64,000 nt of DNA from Lamellibrachia columna (lineage: Eukaryota; Annelida; Polychaeta; Sabellida; Siboglinidae). The notes beneath the pieces were generated by a model. The model was not told where the DNA came from, did no database searches, and was given only the letters and a program-made list of their open reading frames with translations. The stretch spans positions 18,244,864 to 18,308,863 of the forward strand of contig OY759269.1 of the NCBI GenBank assembly GCA_963662155.1. The letters run 5' to 3'. The position numbers and the translations under genes were made by a program. How positions within the stretch are numbered: position 1 is the first letter of the stretch; each line of letters begins with the position of its first letter. Shown piece by piece: positions 15,950 through 26,860 of the stretch.

Positions 15950-16440
15950 TGCTTTATTGGCTAATCAGTCCAGCAGGCAGAAATTTTACTTTCCACCCAT
16001 TGACACTTCCAGAGGGATATCATAAAACGCAGCGACACGAGGCGTTCCGCATGGCCGCCTCGAGATGCCATAAAGTCTTGAATGAAGTGAATGTGCACTG
16101 CCTTATAAAGATAAAGGACAAAACGGAATGAAGAACAATGCAAGGGAGAAACGAATTGCTTGACAGAATGGGTGTGGCACATGGTGTTGGAAAGAATGTC
16201 TGGAAGCGGAGCAAAGAAGAAATGATGGAAAGAGAACGACACGGCTGGACAGGGAAAGAAAGTGAGCGAGGCATGACGATGTGCCAAGGCCAGTGGACGC
16301 CCAAAGGGAGATGATTTACCCACAGAAACGACACACGCCTTCACTTCCAGCACATACGCCACTCATCGCTGGACCTGCCAGCACTGCAAGCGTGCATTCC
16401 GTTCCAGTGCTGAGCTAGCATCTCACTTATAAAACCATTT
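15950..16440 (+). other. Possible 3' tail of a LINE (zinc-finger-like end)
   Basis: A short frame near 16,365-16,432 reads WTCQHCKRAF then ELASHL and a stop, which looks like the half zinc finger found at the C terminus of some non-LTR retrotransposon ORF2 proteins. The sequence before it is rich in Lys/Arg/Glu codons. No reverse transcriptase is visible upstream. This is a weak call. Confidence 0.3.
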
Positions 16441-19400
16441 GTCTGATATGGAATTTCATAAATAAAATTATAGCACCATTGTGAAGCTTTGTCGAAATCC
16501 ATATCGTCATTGCAACACCGACGCAATCAAAGCAGTGCACCAATGTGTTCAACTGAAATGAAGTTATGCTGAAGCTATGCAGCGGGTTTTTTCAACCGTT
16601 TCAATTCAGTTTCTCGTTAGCTGCTAATGTATATACACCACCGATCCAATCTGCCCGATGCCAGTTGGTGAGACGCGTCTAGTGCCGTCTACTAGTACTT
16701 ACCGTGACAACGACGAACACAGCCATTCGGCGTGACTAACGCAGCTAGACGGGTTGACTAAATTGGCAAGCTAATCCGACAGCAAAACTCCTTGTGTAGA
16801 CCGACAGCGAGGTATCATTTACGCTACAGATGTCTCATTTCTTCATTCGGTGTGACAGTAAGCATCGACTTTTCGGCGGGGGAATATTGCTCCGTATATC
16901 AGATTTGATCTACTCCTAATTCAGAGCATGATGTTGACCATTGAAGACGAATGAAGCCACAATAAGAAGTGCTGTTCGTTATCATACTGGAATGTTCGCA
17001 TATTGATATTGGTCATCAACACGGCCTGTTTGTTTAATGTTAGTTTAATTCCTCTGCCGTTCATATGCATGGCATATAATGTTGAATACAAGTTTGACCT
17101 TTCCGTAGCAAGTTTATATCTTGTATTATTTGTCATCTGTGTCTGATAACCTTTGGTAGGCTTCCTGTTTTATTCACCGCTGTACGATCCCGTTAACTCG
17201 TGTTTAACCATTTACAAATATTCTTGTGACATATACAGATAGCTTCTCAATTACACCAGAAATTAGACAAATATATACGCAACATGTTTGTTTGAGCGAT
17301 AATATGGCTATTCACTACGTGATCGGCATATGTATGTAGGAGACGGGTTGTCCCGTGGGTCAAATGTATACCCATTGGTGCTACTTAACTTGGTGCAAAC
17401 TACTTTACACGAACGCAACGTTAATATGCAGTCTAGAGACAGGTATGACTGAGCACTATTTAATCTCCGTCGGCAATTAACATGTGTCTGACGCTGTTTA
17501 GAGACGGCGTCACGGTGGGTGACATCAAAGTTCACCACAGAGGTAATTACGTAGAAGATCACAGAAGACGTAGAGTCTGTGGAAGTTGGCTGGGTAAACG
17601 GTACACGCGTTGTCAGCATTACCTAGCTCCAACAGCATAACTGCTACAACCAAAATAACAACATCATGTACGAAAAGCAACTGCCATGCATTGCAGGACA
17701 GAAGAATATCGATTCACTTGGTACGACGAAGCATCAATATTGTTATAACCATTTCTTCAAAGAAACATCATTTGACATTAACGTCTATGGTCATAAAGTA
17801 TTTTCACAGCCAGTCATTATTCTCCTCTAATGTATTATATTGCTAGCGGAACTATCGGGTATTGGATGATTTTGTTAAACATGCTTGGCACAATGTTATC
17901 ACAAGGTGTCTGACAGGGGAGTGGCGTACGGATTTTTTTTCCTCCAAAATGTTGGGAAACGTTCGGCAGCATAGCCACTTTCTTTAATTAAAAGAACATT
18001 TCATAGAGTCCAGCTCACACCCTGCAGAATCATGAAAACAAACAGACTTCGCGATGCGGATCAACTTCTTTTGTCACCTTTCCTACGCCGCTGCAAAACA
18101 CACAACTGAAATATGCCGAATCGTCCTGTCTACAAGGCTCTGGGAGGAGAGGGCATTCAGGGAGATGTTCCCCAGTCACATTCTGTAGGACCATTTTGAT
18201 TGTATCTGCATTAGGGTTCTGAAGCGGACAATATACGAACATTATGCGGACAATATGTATTTATCTACCCTGAAACTCCCAACAGAAACCGATATTACAC
18301 ATATAACGTCTTCTACTATCATGATAATATGTTACCAAAAATTAACACAACTGCCTTCCTGACTACGTTGTGCCATTGGGAAAACATCATGCACTGAAAT
18401 TATAACCACAATATACACCATTACCAACGCCCTATGCGACCACAACGCCTCTCGCTAATGCCAACGAAAAGTCGAGTACACTTATTACCCAGAAGAGGAC
18501 ATTGTAGACATGACAAAGGAGAAATGACAACGTGGTGTGCGGCGACGCAGGTGACAAATAACTCACGAGTGGCGAACCCTGGAACTCGTCACCACCCTCT
18601 TCGTGCCACACCTACACTGATCATACATCAGGCTACTCGTGTGAGTATCGGTAGCTTTATTCTTCCCATTGCGTTGTCCCGAGAGCCGTTAATTGATCTG
18701 AATGGACTAGTGGATAGCTCCCGGCTCCCAGGGGAGTCTTTGCTAAGCGCCACGGCTTCCAAGTAATGAGTGTGGAAGCAACCAAACGACGCGAAATGGA
18801 GGAGTTAGCATAAACATTCATGTTTGCGGTGGTGCTTGACTTACCCAGCGATCTCCGTGGCCGTGAAAGAGTAAATATATGTTCTTATGTAACGCAGTAT
18901 CTGATCGGTGGGACTACTTGAAGCGTATTTAAACGTATGGCTTTATGATTTATTTATTGATTTATTCAATATAAAAATGACACTTGTACATACAACACCT
19001 GTGCATACAAAGTGCATTAGAATATAAGGATGACACAAGAAAATACATGACACACCAGTTCACTTGAGCACCAACTCGTCTTCTTTGGGAAGCATTCAGT
19101 CTTGCTGATATTACTGTGCAACACTTACTTGTCTACGGGTTGGCGTAATTCCACCAATGTATCTAGACGGGACACAATTACACAATTATGTTAACTGGGA
19201 CAACATCGAGCGTACGCCATTGTCAAGGCTTCCAGTGATACGACCGGTTCATATCGACTGATATCCCGAAGTTCCAACCCTAATCTAATATACTGTCACA
19301 ACAGACAATGGCCAATTCAACTGACCGGCTGATTTGTTCACATCAACGCCAGCGTGACTCTCCTTGGACATTCTGTTAAACGACTTGCTAACCCTGCCAC

Positions 19401-21230
19401 ATTACATCGGCGTCTTTCCGTTATGTTAGTCTTTACCTTGCACGAAATCGAATGTTATATTACTCGTGGAAATTATGCTAAAGACTTTCTAACCCAACAA
19501 AAGCAGGACGATCTGCCTGTGCATGCCCATTCAACTTAAACCTTGCATTGCCGAGTGGTGGACACAACAAGGAATAATAATAACAAGGAATAATTACTGT
19601 CCTAACACTGTCAGGTGCACGTGTCACCAGCTGCACTGCTAGATTGCCTAGCAATCAACAGTCAACTATTTACGTTTCCTTTATAAAACGCAACACAAAC
19701 AACCACTACGCGTAATGGTCTCACTATAGACAGTGTTTACAACGCAATGCAATGCATTCGCAGACTCTCTAGCGACAGATTTATGGGAGTATCATCAGTC
19801 GATGTCTTTCTCCATCGGTGACAAACACGGGGTGTTTATTTCCATGTTAGATGTGTTTACGTATCACAGTACAGCGGCGACAACACAACAAAAACAGGAA
19901 CACGCGCTCGGAAATGATGCCACGAAACGTAAGTCGTACTTACCCATGATGCCGATAAACACCAGCGGGAGGGCGAACAGGAGACATCCCGGGGCTCGGA
20001 GTTGAGTTGCTATAGTCCATTCAGAGCGACGCCAATGTACCGACTGATCGATCGACTAAGTCTGGCGATAGCCGGTGTAGGGATCATGCCTCAGTTAGAC
20101 TTCCTGGTGTGTTACAGACGAATGTAGGGCATAGTAAGTTTGGATATAGGACGTTTTAAAAAATTCATACGATCTGACATAAGTGCATTTGTGCGCGGAC
20201 ATTACCAGGTTTGCTGGCGGAAGCTGTTGAGAGGGAAATGATGGATTTTTAGATGATTTTAATAGGCGGAAGGATATTTGTGATTTTTTTGGCGATTAGA
20301 CACGTGTGCGTCGTAATTCATGCCAATATTGGTAAACATTGAGGGGTATCGCACATACAGGCATATTACAAGAGTTAGAAATGTCTAATTTTGACAAAAC
20401 TCGACCAGCATGTCAGTGGGATGATGACAGCGGCTGGTGAAAACTTTTAGAATTTTTGATGTTCACGTTTTCTTATAATTTTGCAAAACGTTAACATGGC
20501 CACCAATGGGAAATGTAACTGTAGGCTGAACCCAATTAAACGGAAGTCGTGGTCACAGCACGGTTATAAAATGTTGATATGCTTATGTTTTAATCGTTGT
20601 TGTTAGCCTAATTGTGGATATTGCAGGTAATTTTGATGAAATAAGTAGTTTGTTATAACACATTTCTTAGAATTTTGATAATTTGCAATTCTGATAAAAT
20701 AATGAAGGGTCATATTAAAAAAAAATTAAAATAAATAAACGGCTGCTAACCTGTCCCATTTTGTGTGTTTGACTTAGAAAATTGTCGGTGTCATGCTAGT
20801 TAATACCATATTGTTATATATATATTTTTTATTTAATATAGTCAACATGATCATTACTTATTAAGCGCCGCTATTATTTAAACTTTTTAACCGTCTCTTT
20901 AGGAGGTGTCCTATAGCTGACCTACTATATATAAAAAAATGTAAATTAAATGAACATTTTAATGTTGTGCTATAACGTTAGATATACATCAGCTGATAAT
21001 TTACGCAATTTAATGTTTAATAAGAAATTTGATTGTTCATAAACACAGTTTTTTCATTTTCCACGTGTTCAAATTGCACGAAAGAAGTTGTGGCAAGCTA
21101 AAAGCTTAAAATAAGCACTTTTTATATCGAAAATAATCGTTGCGTTTCATAAATGCCTAATCACAACGTCTTAATACGCATTTCATGTCGTGTGCAGTTC
21201 TCTGTAAGTGCTTGGGCACAAGGAAATGAA
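16441..21230. other. No gene recognised
   Basis: AT-rich host DNA with only short open frames. A stretch near 20,200-20,290 (gttgaga...gatttttagatga...aataggcgga) resembles 43,150-43,210, so both are copies of one dispersed repeat. A piece near 19,050-19,130 belongs to the four-copy short repeat also seen at 13.2, 41.9 and 49.2 kb. Confidence 0.55.
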
Positions 21231-21236
21231 GGTATG

Positions 21237-21350
21237 CAACCCTAACCGTAGCTAACCCCTTCTCTAGCTAACCCCATCCTTGGCTAACCCCATATCTAGC
21301 TAACCCCATCCTTGGCTAACCCAATCTCTAGCTAACCCCATCCCTAACCC
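21237..21350. repeat. GCTAACCCC minisatellite
   Basis: About six imperfect copies of a 15-16 bp unit (TAGCTAACCCCATCC-like), resembling degenerate telomere sequence on the opposite strand. Confidence 0.85.
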
Positions 21351-21660
21351 TGAAGTGGTTTATGTTAGAAATGTCCTCTTGTACAGGTGCAGGAGTGTGT
21401 CACATCGCTGTGTCTTGACAACTAATTCTGATTTAATAAATAAACATCTACCAAAATAAATGGGTTGCCGGGGCACCTGAAGGACACAATAATTGTACTT
21501 TCATGGTCGCTATTGATAACACAAAACATAGACAAACTTCAAATGACATGCCTTTCTCAATGCCAACAAGGCCAATGACGCAATGTTAATGTGTATGTAA
21601 CAAGGTTGCAAGTATAAAGTTGAAACTAATCGTCAGTATGATTGTAGCGTTTTGTAAGAT

Positions 21661-22025
21661 ATTTTCTCAACCACTCAACGTTGGTCGGCAAATTGAATAA
21701 CTTGCGCTTCATAGCAGGCGTTGATGGTTGCATTCAACATCAAAACACGGCATCTTCGTTTGATACCCGCGGTAAACACTATGCATTCCATTCCAATGTT
21801 TGTCACTAAGTTGGCCGGATCTCCTTGGCAACTGTACACCAGTGACGTTTCTCTGTTTGTCACAATACACAGTACCAACGCAAAGTCTCAAACAAACGTG
21901 CACACAGAAAGAGGACTCGTTTAGGAAACTAAGGCCAACATGTGTTACACAAGTTGAGATTGAACGCAAACAGCGTATATAGGCCCAAAACCATGACGTT
22001 TGTTTCCCTTTAAGGGGTGAGGCTA
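21661..22025. repeat. Dispersed repeat, copy 1
   Basis: The block from TTTTCTCAACCACTCAACG to CCCTTTAAGGGGTGAGGC occurs again in inverted orientation at about 60,515-60,885, including the shared words AAGTCTCAAACAAACGT and AGAAAGAGGACTCG. This is a mobile or multicopy repeat of unknown class. Confidence 0.7.
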
Positions 22026-22236
22026 CAACTTGTACTCGTGCACTATCCCAGTTGTTATCTCTTCCCAGGTCTCCCCATCTACATCCGTCACCCTCCACTT
22101 GGCATCCTCCTCTGCCTTTCGAAAGTTACGTTACGCAGACCTTCCAGAAACTGCTTTCTTAAGTAGTCGGCCCTGATTCATCCGCACTTTGTGACCTGCC
22201 TGTGTCATCGTGCTTATTATTCTTCCCGCTAGGGAA

Positions 22237-22588
22237 GGGTCGTAATCCGGTACAGGACGGTATCATCAATGGCGTCAAGGCCATCCTACGTTATGGGGAC
22301 GTTGTCGACGATGCTGAGCCGACGTCGACGCCAAGGGACTGCACCAGCAGCCGACCATGTCACGTCTTCAACTGTCCGTTCGGCGGGTATCCAGACTCCG
22401 AACACAAGAGCTGTCTCAAGGTGTCGGACGCTCACATCGATGTAGCTAGCGATGACTTCAGGGCCAATTACGGCCTCACGGAGCAGCCCGCAGCCGAACA
22501 CTTCCTCAACTGGAACGTCGTCGTCGGGCCATCGATGAACGCGCATCTGTTCGTGTTCACCAAGATGCCATTTTATTTCGACTACCAA
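22237..22588 (+). pseudogene. Laccase-like multicopper oxidase fragment, exon A'
   Basis: The frame starting KGRNPVQDGIINGV and ending MPFYFDYQ is nearly identical to the second half of exon A of the minus-strand paralogue (55,634-54,977). It ends at a GT donor (CAA|GTGCGT). Similarity begins abruptly at AAGGGTCG near 22,237 in mid-exon, so the 5' part is missing. The region resembles the middle of a laccase, including the Cys-rich DCTSSRPCHVFNCPF stretch. The truncation, together with an equally truncated next exon, argues for a pseudogene or partial duplicate. Confidence 0.8.
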
Positions 22589-22895
22589 GTGCGTTATACT
22601 CATGTTTTTATTGTGTCTTAGCTATCTTATAATTCTCTGACTCGATGATGAATCAATAATATATCATTCATAGTCTAATCACCAGTTTATTTTCCATTGA
22701 TGCTTTCGTCCGTCCGCGGTTTTGTCTAAATACCCATTTATTTAATTTCCTTGTTGTTCTTCGCAACGTTCTGACATTTGTTCATTAGATCAACAACATG
22801 ACGACAATTGGAAAATGAATGTAATGTTTATGCTAGCGAGCAGTAATCAGCACTAATACAATATCTTCCAACCTATAGTTTTTCGAAACTTGGGC

Positions 22896-22901
22896 AATGT
22901 C
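22896..22901. repeat. Target-site duplication AATGTC, left
   Basis: AATGTC lies directly before the element B terminus and is repeated directly after it at 40,816-40,821. Six bp is the standard Polinton duplication length. Confidence 0.95.
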
Positions 22902-23116
22902 AGTAGTTAGTGGAGGTTTTTGGTACCCCCCTTATCTGCGCAATCTAACATCAAAGGAACATCAAGGCAAAACACCCTAATATCGCCCACCCGCTGATGA
23001 GTGCGCGCAGCCAATCAGAGCGCAGTAGAGCGCCCCCTGGCGATCTTAGCCGAGCGCAGTGCCTTATGGGTAACCTAAGCGCCCCCTAGGGACTGGAGGA
23101 GGAACGAATATTGACC
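22902..23116 (+). repeat. Element B left terminal inverted repeat
   Basis: Begins AGTAGTTAGTGGAGG and ends AACGAATATTGACC. It is the reverse complement of 40,601-40,815 over its full 215 bp by eye. The two sides diverge immediately after this point. Confidence 0.95.
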
Positions 23117-23172
23117 AGTAGTCATCGATGATGGACATAGGAACAAAGAAAATACACGTAATACACGTAATA

Positions 23173-23235
23173 ACACCCACCCACCCACCCACCCACCCAC
23201 CCACCCACCACCCACCCACCCACCCACCCACCCAC
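23173..23235. repeat. (CCCA)n tract next to the left TIR
   Basis: Tandem CCCA repeats with one interruption. This C-rich/G-rich tract has no counterpart at the right end, so it lies in single-copy sequence of element B. Confidence 0.95.
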
Positions 23236-23809
23236 GTAAACACGTGACCGTGACCTTGACCCTGACGGAGTGACCAGTCCGAGTGGCTAGCTAAAGCCAA
23301 CTGGACGTCCGAACGACTGGAGTTAACTGTAAGCCGAAGCGTTTATCCAGCTGTGAGCCGTAGCGCGAGATCAAAGGACGCCAATCTGTACAATGTAGCA
23401 AGGGAGCCGAGCTAATCAGCGATAAACAGCAACTATGTTGCAGTGACGACATTGATGTGGGACCGAGGCGTGTTATAGACGGTTATATGGAGTGAACATA
23501 AGACGTAATAAAAGTAAAACCGGTAAAGATAAGACGAATATGTAATAGTTATTAATTAGCCGTCATGCATGGCTATAATATAACCGCTGGACTATGGATA
23601 TCGGACCGTTCATTAAAGAAAATGTAGCAGGACGAAAATGGACTATGTGTAAAATATAATATGCCAACACGCAGTTGGAACAAGAACGCAATACAAGACG
23701 GGAATATAAGGTGATGCAAAATTTAATATACGAAAAAGCACACATACAAATAGAAAGTAAACGATATTAGTAGTTATAAGGAAGAAGATATAAAATGTTC
23801 GTGAAGTGT
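23236..23809. other. Element B left non-coding segment
   Basis: No gene is recognised between the CCCA tract and the end of the minus-strand gene. It is AT-rich and probably holds that gene's 3' end, but I saw no convincing AATAAA on the minus strand. Confidence 0.5.
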
Positions 23810-24716
23810 TCATTCAGGAAGACAAACTTGATTGAAAGCCGACAATAGCGATCGGCGAACGGCGCGGGCAGTCAACTTGCGCGCCAATGAGATTCGGAGG
23901 GATACCGATCGACGGCGACGGAAGAGGGCAGGATGATTGATGGGACCTGTGTGCAGGTGACGAAAAACAGGTGTTGGGGATGGAACATGCAACAGTAATA
24001 ATTGGTTCATGACGAGTTCCCAGTGTGTCATATGCAGACGGAAAGCGGCACGGAAATCAGCGTCATCTTCGTCGGCGAGGTCGTCGTCGTCGTCGGTGGA
24101 CCACGACTCAGATGTGATCGAGGGAGCACGATAGCCATTTGCGTAATGGTATACGTCCGACATTACGTGTCGCCAACGGCTGGCATGCTCAGCAAACGCG
24201 GTCAGTAGATCGTCGTCGAGTAGGTGTTCCCGAAAGAGCACCAGTGCCTGAGAGCCCCGTCGGCGTGCGGTGACTTGGAGCAACTCGACCATCACCCGCG
24301 CCCAGTGAAAGCGAGGGATTCTGTAATTAAAGGACACAATCAGAGTGAGAACATATATATATATATATATATATATAACAGACGTAACCAAGCAACGAGA
24401 GAGAGAGAGAGGTAATACGAAACCGATCGGCTGGCAGACGTTATCGCTAGGCAAGCCACTACATATGGAACTTGGAACGTGGACCCGACGAACACTCAGC
24501 GAGACATGTATACACAGGAACGATAGAACAAGTATGTAAAGTGAAAACAGGTATGAGCTATGTAGAGCTATGTATATCTATGAAAGTATAATAATAAAAT
24601 AAATAAATAAATAAAAGACATACTCACACACTACGCATTAGAGGGAGTAACGACTCCCCCATAATATTCATGAGAACCAAAAACTCTGCAAAGTCGCGTA
24701 CTGCAACGATAGGCAT
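23810..24716 (-). CDS. Element B: spliced minus-strand gene, unknown function (about 199 aa)
   Basis: Exon 1 is 24,716-24,628: ATG, MPIVAVRDFAEF..., with consensus donor GT|GTGAGT in phase 2. Exon 2 is 24,320-23,810, after acceptor TTTAATTACAG. The phases match, giving a continuous protein. The intron of about 307 bp contains a (TA)n run. The long open frame seen through the intron has no ATG start. Exon 2 encodes a helical, acidic-then-basic protein with STDDDDDLADEDD in the middle and an Arg-rich C terminus. A segment is repeated internally: AFAEHASRWRHVM and AFRLHMTHWELVM share AF-x2-H-x3-W-x2-VM. A TATA box lies 74-81 bp upstream of the ATG. It is divergent from the + strand NADAR gene. 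I do not recognise the family. Confidence 0.6.
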
Positions 24717-24789
24717 TCTGAATGAAGTGTTTAACTGAACGGCGTCGAATGCAATGGCGGTTGTGATGACGACACGACGATCTCAGTCG

Positions 24790-24797
24790 TTTATATA
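24790..24797 (-). promoter_or_regulatory. TATA box for the minus-strand gene
   Basis: TATATAAA read on the minus strand, 74-81 bp before the inferred ATG at 24,716. Confidence 0.55.
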
Positions 24798-24961
24798 GCA
24801 TGCTAGAAATAAGCCAGACAACTGACGTCAGCCTCGGAACAATACCACACTAATCAGAAAACAGATAAGCGGCCGGCAACTGTCAGCTTACCGACACCGG
24901 GCATCCATCACGCAAGGAAAAAGTGGGGGTTACGAGCACTCGAGAACGCTAGAACGGCGTG

Positions 24962-24969
24962 TATTTAAG
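24962..24969 (+). promoter_or_regulatory. TATA-like box for the NADAR gene
   Basis: TATTTAAG lies about 36-43 bp before the ATG at 25,005. With the minus-strand TATA box it frames a divergent promoter of about 165 bp. Confidence 0.45.
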
Positions 24970-25004
24970 ACAGTAACTGTACATTTTAACGTTATAAAGT
25001 CACC

Positions 25005-25538
25005 ATGAACCGTGATATACGCTTCAGAGGCGGCAGACATTTTCTGTCCAATTTCTACGAGTGCAGGATACATGTGTGGAATAGACAATTTACCAGTGTG
25101 GAAAGCGCTTACCAATGGCGGAAATGCATGCATCATGGTGACAAGCAAACCGCAGAAAAAATGCTGTCCACGCGCACGGGTCTACAGGCGAAACACCTCA
25201 GCAAGAGCATACGAGAAAAAGAACAGTTACGAGCCGCATGGGACAAACAACGATATTCACTAATGTATGCGTTAGTTGCTGTTAAATATCGCGATCCAAC
25301 CCTACGTAAACGACTTCTAGACACTGGGTATTCCCAGTTGCAGGAATGGGTCAAGAGTCGGGAAGGATACTGGGGTGCACTGACATACAGTGGTCAAGCC
25401 GGTCAGAACATGCTAGGACATATACTCATGCGAGTACGCGAGTTCATTCGATTGCATCAGACTCCCCCCACAGCGACACGATGGCCAGACGTAATGCGAG
25501 ACGGTCACAAGACCGGTGAACAGAGTACAGCGAGATAG
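25005..25538 (+). CDS. Element B: NADAR-family protein (YbiA-like), 177 aa
   Basis: The whole protein fits the NADAR (YbiA/DUF1768) family. Features are an F-x-LSNFY element (HFLSNFYECRI, about residues 10-20), the SVESAYQWRKC segment with the conserved Glu (about 29-40), K-x-LSKSIREK, W-x4-R-x-SLMYALVAVKYRDP (about 79-98), LLDTGYSQLQEW, the WGAL box, and G-x-N-x-LGHILMRVREF at the end. Known members act on ADP-ribose-type substrates or intermediates, as N-glycosidases or removers of ADP-ribosylation from nucleic acid. Here the substrate is unknown. The length is typical of the family. It stands alone under its own TATA-like box, next to the replication-type genes. Such a gene is not part of the Polinton core set and was probably captured. 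A role against host ADP-ribosylation or NAD-based defence is inference. Confidence 0.85.
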   Translation: MNRDIRFRGGRHFLSNFYECRIHVWNRQFTSVESAYQWRKCMHHGDKQTAEKMLSTRTGLQAKHLSKSIREKEQLRAAWDKQRYSLMYALVAVKYRDPTLRKRLLDTGYSQLQEWVKSREGYWGALTYSGQAGQNMLGHILMRVREFIRLHQTPPTATRWPDVMRDGHKTGEQSTAR

Positions 25539-25648
25539 CATGACAAGACCGGTGAACAGAGTACAACGAGATACCAGACATCTAGCAAGCATCACGCGCG
25601 CGACCGAGGGTCGGTGATAAGAAAGCGCGCCATAGGCAGTGGGAGGTG

Positions 25649-25656
25649 TATATAAA
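25649..25656 (+). promoter_or_regulatory. TATA box for the 25,744 transcription unit
   Basis: TATATAAA lies 88-95 bp before the ATG at 25,744, with no intervening ATG. Confidence 0.65.
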
Positions 25657-25743
25657 CCCAAGGCAGAGTGAACGAGACACACAACCGCACTCCGATCCAC
25701 AGCACACGTCTCGAGACTACTACCAGCATCAGCAGAGAAAGAA

Positions 25744-26214
25744 ATGGCCGCCCAAGAAGCCAATATGATGATGACAGTCAGCCAACTTGAGAGACAGGTA
25801 GGTAACGGGACTTATATATTTAGACAGCCGTTAACCATAGTACAATGTGCTGTTCAAGAGAAATATATCGTATATCCATCATGTCAGCAGTGTAACAAAC
25901 GTGTGAGTCCTGAAAACAATGGGTTTGTGTGTCCGATCCATCGATGGCAGCGTGGTGTAGTGTATCAGTTTGCTATGCGTATCCTCCTACAAGACGCCAT
26001 CGGCAGTGAAGTGTGGGCAACGTTATTTAACGCCAAGGCTGTCCAGGTGTTGGGATTCACGGCTAACGATTACATGAACATGAAGTCAGACGCCGAGCGG
26101 TATGCAGCACTGGACATGTTGCGGGGGGCCCAAGTCATGGCGACCATTAGGAAACGCGAGGCGGGACAGTATGTAAATTACACGGTGTCAGACTTGGAAG
26201 TAGTCACAGTGTGA
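25744..26214 (+). CDS. Element B: RPA-like OB-fold single-strand DNA-binding protein, 156 aa
   Basis: After a short N terminus (MAAQEANMMMTVSQLERQ) the protein matches the C-terminal DNA-binding OB fold of replication protein A large subunit. It has YPSCQQCNKRV then FVCPIHRW, forming a C-x2-C...C-x2-H zinc ribbon at about residues 44-66. Next come YQFAMRILLQDAIGSEVWATLF (seen as strand pattern, about 71-92) and the A-x2-LGF-x2-NDY segment. It would bind single-stranded DNA during element replication. A consensus donor CAG|GTAGGT at 25,798 splits the N-terminal 18 codons from the OB fold in phase 0. The same first exon can therefore be spliced to the exon at 26,231, and this OB-fold product would be the unspliced form. 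Confidence 0.72.
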   Translation: MAAQEANMMMTVSQLERQVGNGTYIFRQPLTIVQCAVQEKYIVYPSCQQCNKRVSPENNGFVCPIHRWQRGVVYQFAMRILLQDAIGSEVWATLFNAKAVQVLGFTANDYMNMKSDAERYAALDMLRGAQVMATIRKREAGQYVNYTVSDLEVVTV

Positions 26215-26230
26215 ATCTATCTGTTGACAG

Positions 26231-26860
26231 GCTACCGTCGCTGCGGCAGCAGCTACTGCAGTTGCTACCGGAAGCGATGACGTCATCGATAGCGAGGGAC
26301 GCTCTAAGGTAATGCAATGGTTACATGCTAATAGCTCGGAGATACTATTCTCCTCCTCTGCGGACAGCTGTTCACCGCCGTCATTAATTATAATATCAGA
26401 TGACGAGTGGGAGAATAGTGCGTCACAGGGTAGTAGTAATAGTAGCGATGATATGGAGGCTACGGTGAGTGGTTTAGATAGGATACGGGATCGAGACGAA
26501 GCCATGACGAACGAAAATACCTTCTATAAGGCGCTAGAGGACGCCAGCGTGCGATATGCCTGTGACGAGGTGCATCGCATAATGAATTTAAATGATGATA
26601 AGGAACGTTACGTACCATCGACCAGCATGGTCATGCACGTCTTGCGGTGGCTATCGATAGATGTCATCGCAACGTGTGGGAATATGAAATGGCGTAACCA
26701 AGTGACAGAAGTGGTTAGAAAGAGTATGTACGAAAGATACAACGATATACAGGTCTACGCGGATGAAAATATGCCGAATGTAACTGGTTCTTTCTGTTCA
26801 ATAGACGGGTCTGACGCAGCTGCAGAGAGCCTACAAGCGTCAGTTGACGGACCTGTATGA
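26231..26860 (+). CDS. Element B: helical-domain protein, probably sharing the 25,744 first exon
   Basis: An open frame follows acceptor TGTTGACAG|GCT at 26,230. It is in phase with the donor at 25,798 (18 + about 210 residues). It starts ATVAAAATAVATGSDD, then has a Ser/Asp/Glu-rich region, then a compact helical domain of about 85 residues (NTFYKALEDAS...HRIMNL...VLRWLSIDVIA...VVRKSMYERY). Phase-0 donor candidates lie inside it at 26,309 (AAG|GTAATG), 26,465 (ACG|GTGAGT) and 26,753 (CAG|GTCTAC). The downstream acidic gene could therefore be joined to it. An alternative is an independent start at ATG 26,312. The helical domain resembles, weakly, the C-terminal domain of the next gene. Function unknown. 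Confidence 0.5.
   Translation, partial: ATVAAAAATAVATGSDDVIDSEGRSKVMQWLHANSSEILFSSSADSCSPPSLIIISDDEWENSASQGSSNSSDDMEATVSGLDRIRDRDEAMTNENTFYKALEDASVRYACDEVHRIMNLNDDKERYVPSTSMVMHVLRWLSIDVIATCGNMKWRNQVTEVVRKSMYERYNDIQVYADENMPNVTGSFCSIDGSDAAAESLQASVDGPV

Noticed and set aside
22202..22621. The + strand laccase piece as an active gene exon
   Set aside because: Exon A' lacks its 5' half, exon B' lacks the HCH copper motif and exon C is absent, so a functional oxidase is unlikely.
23064..23300. Gly/Trp/Val-rich minus-strand frame next to the left TIR
   Set aside because: It is the (CCCA)n tract read on the other strand.
24321..24454. Reading the minus-strand gene straight through its (TA)n stretch as one exon
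   Set aside because: The frame has no ATG there, and a matching donor and acceptor in phase give a better gene with an ATG exon and a TATA box.
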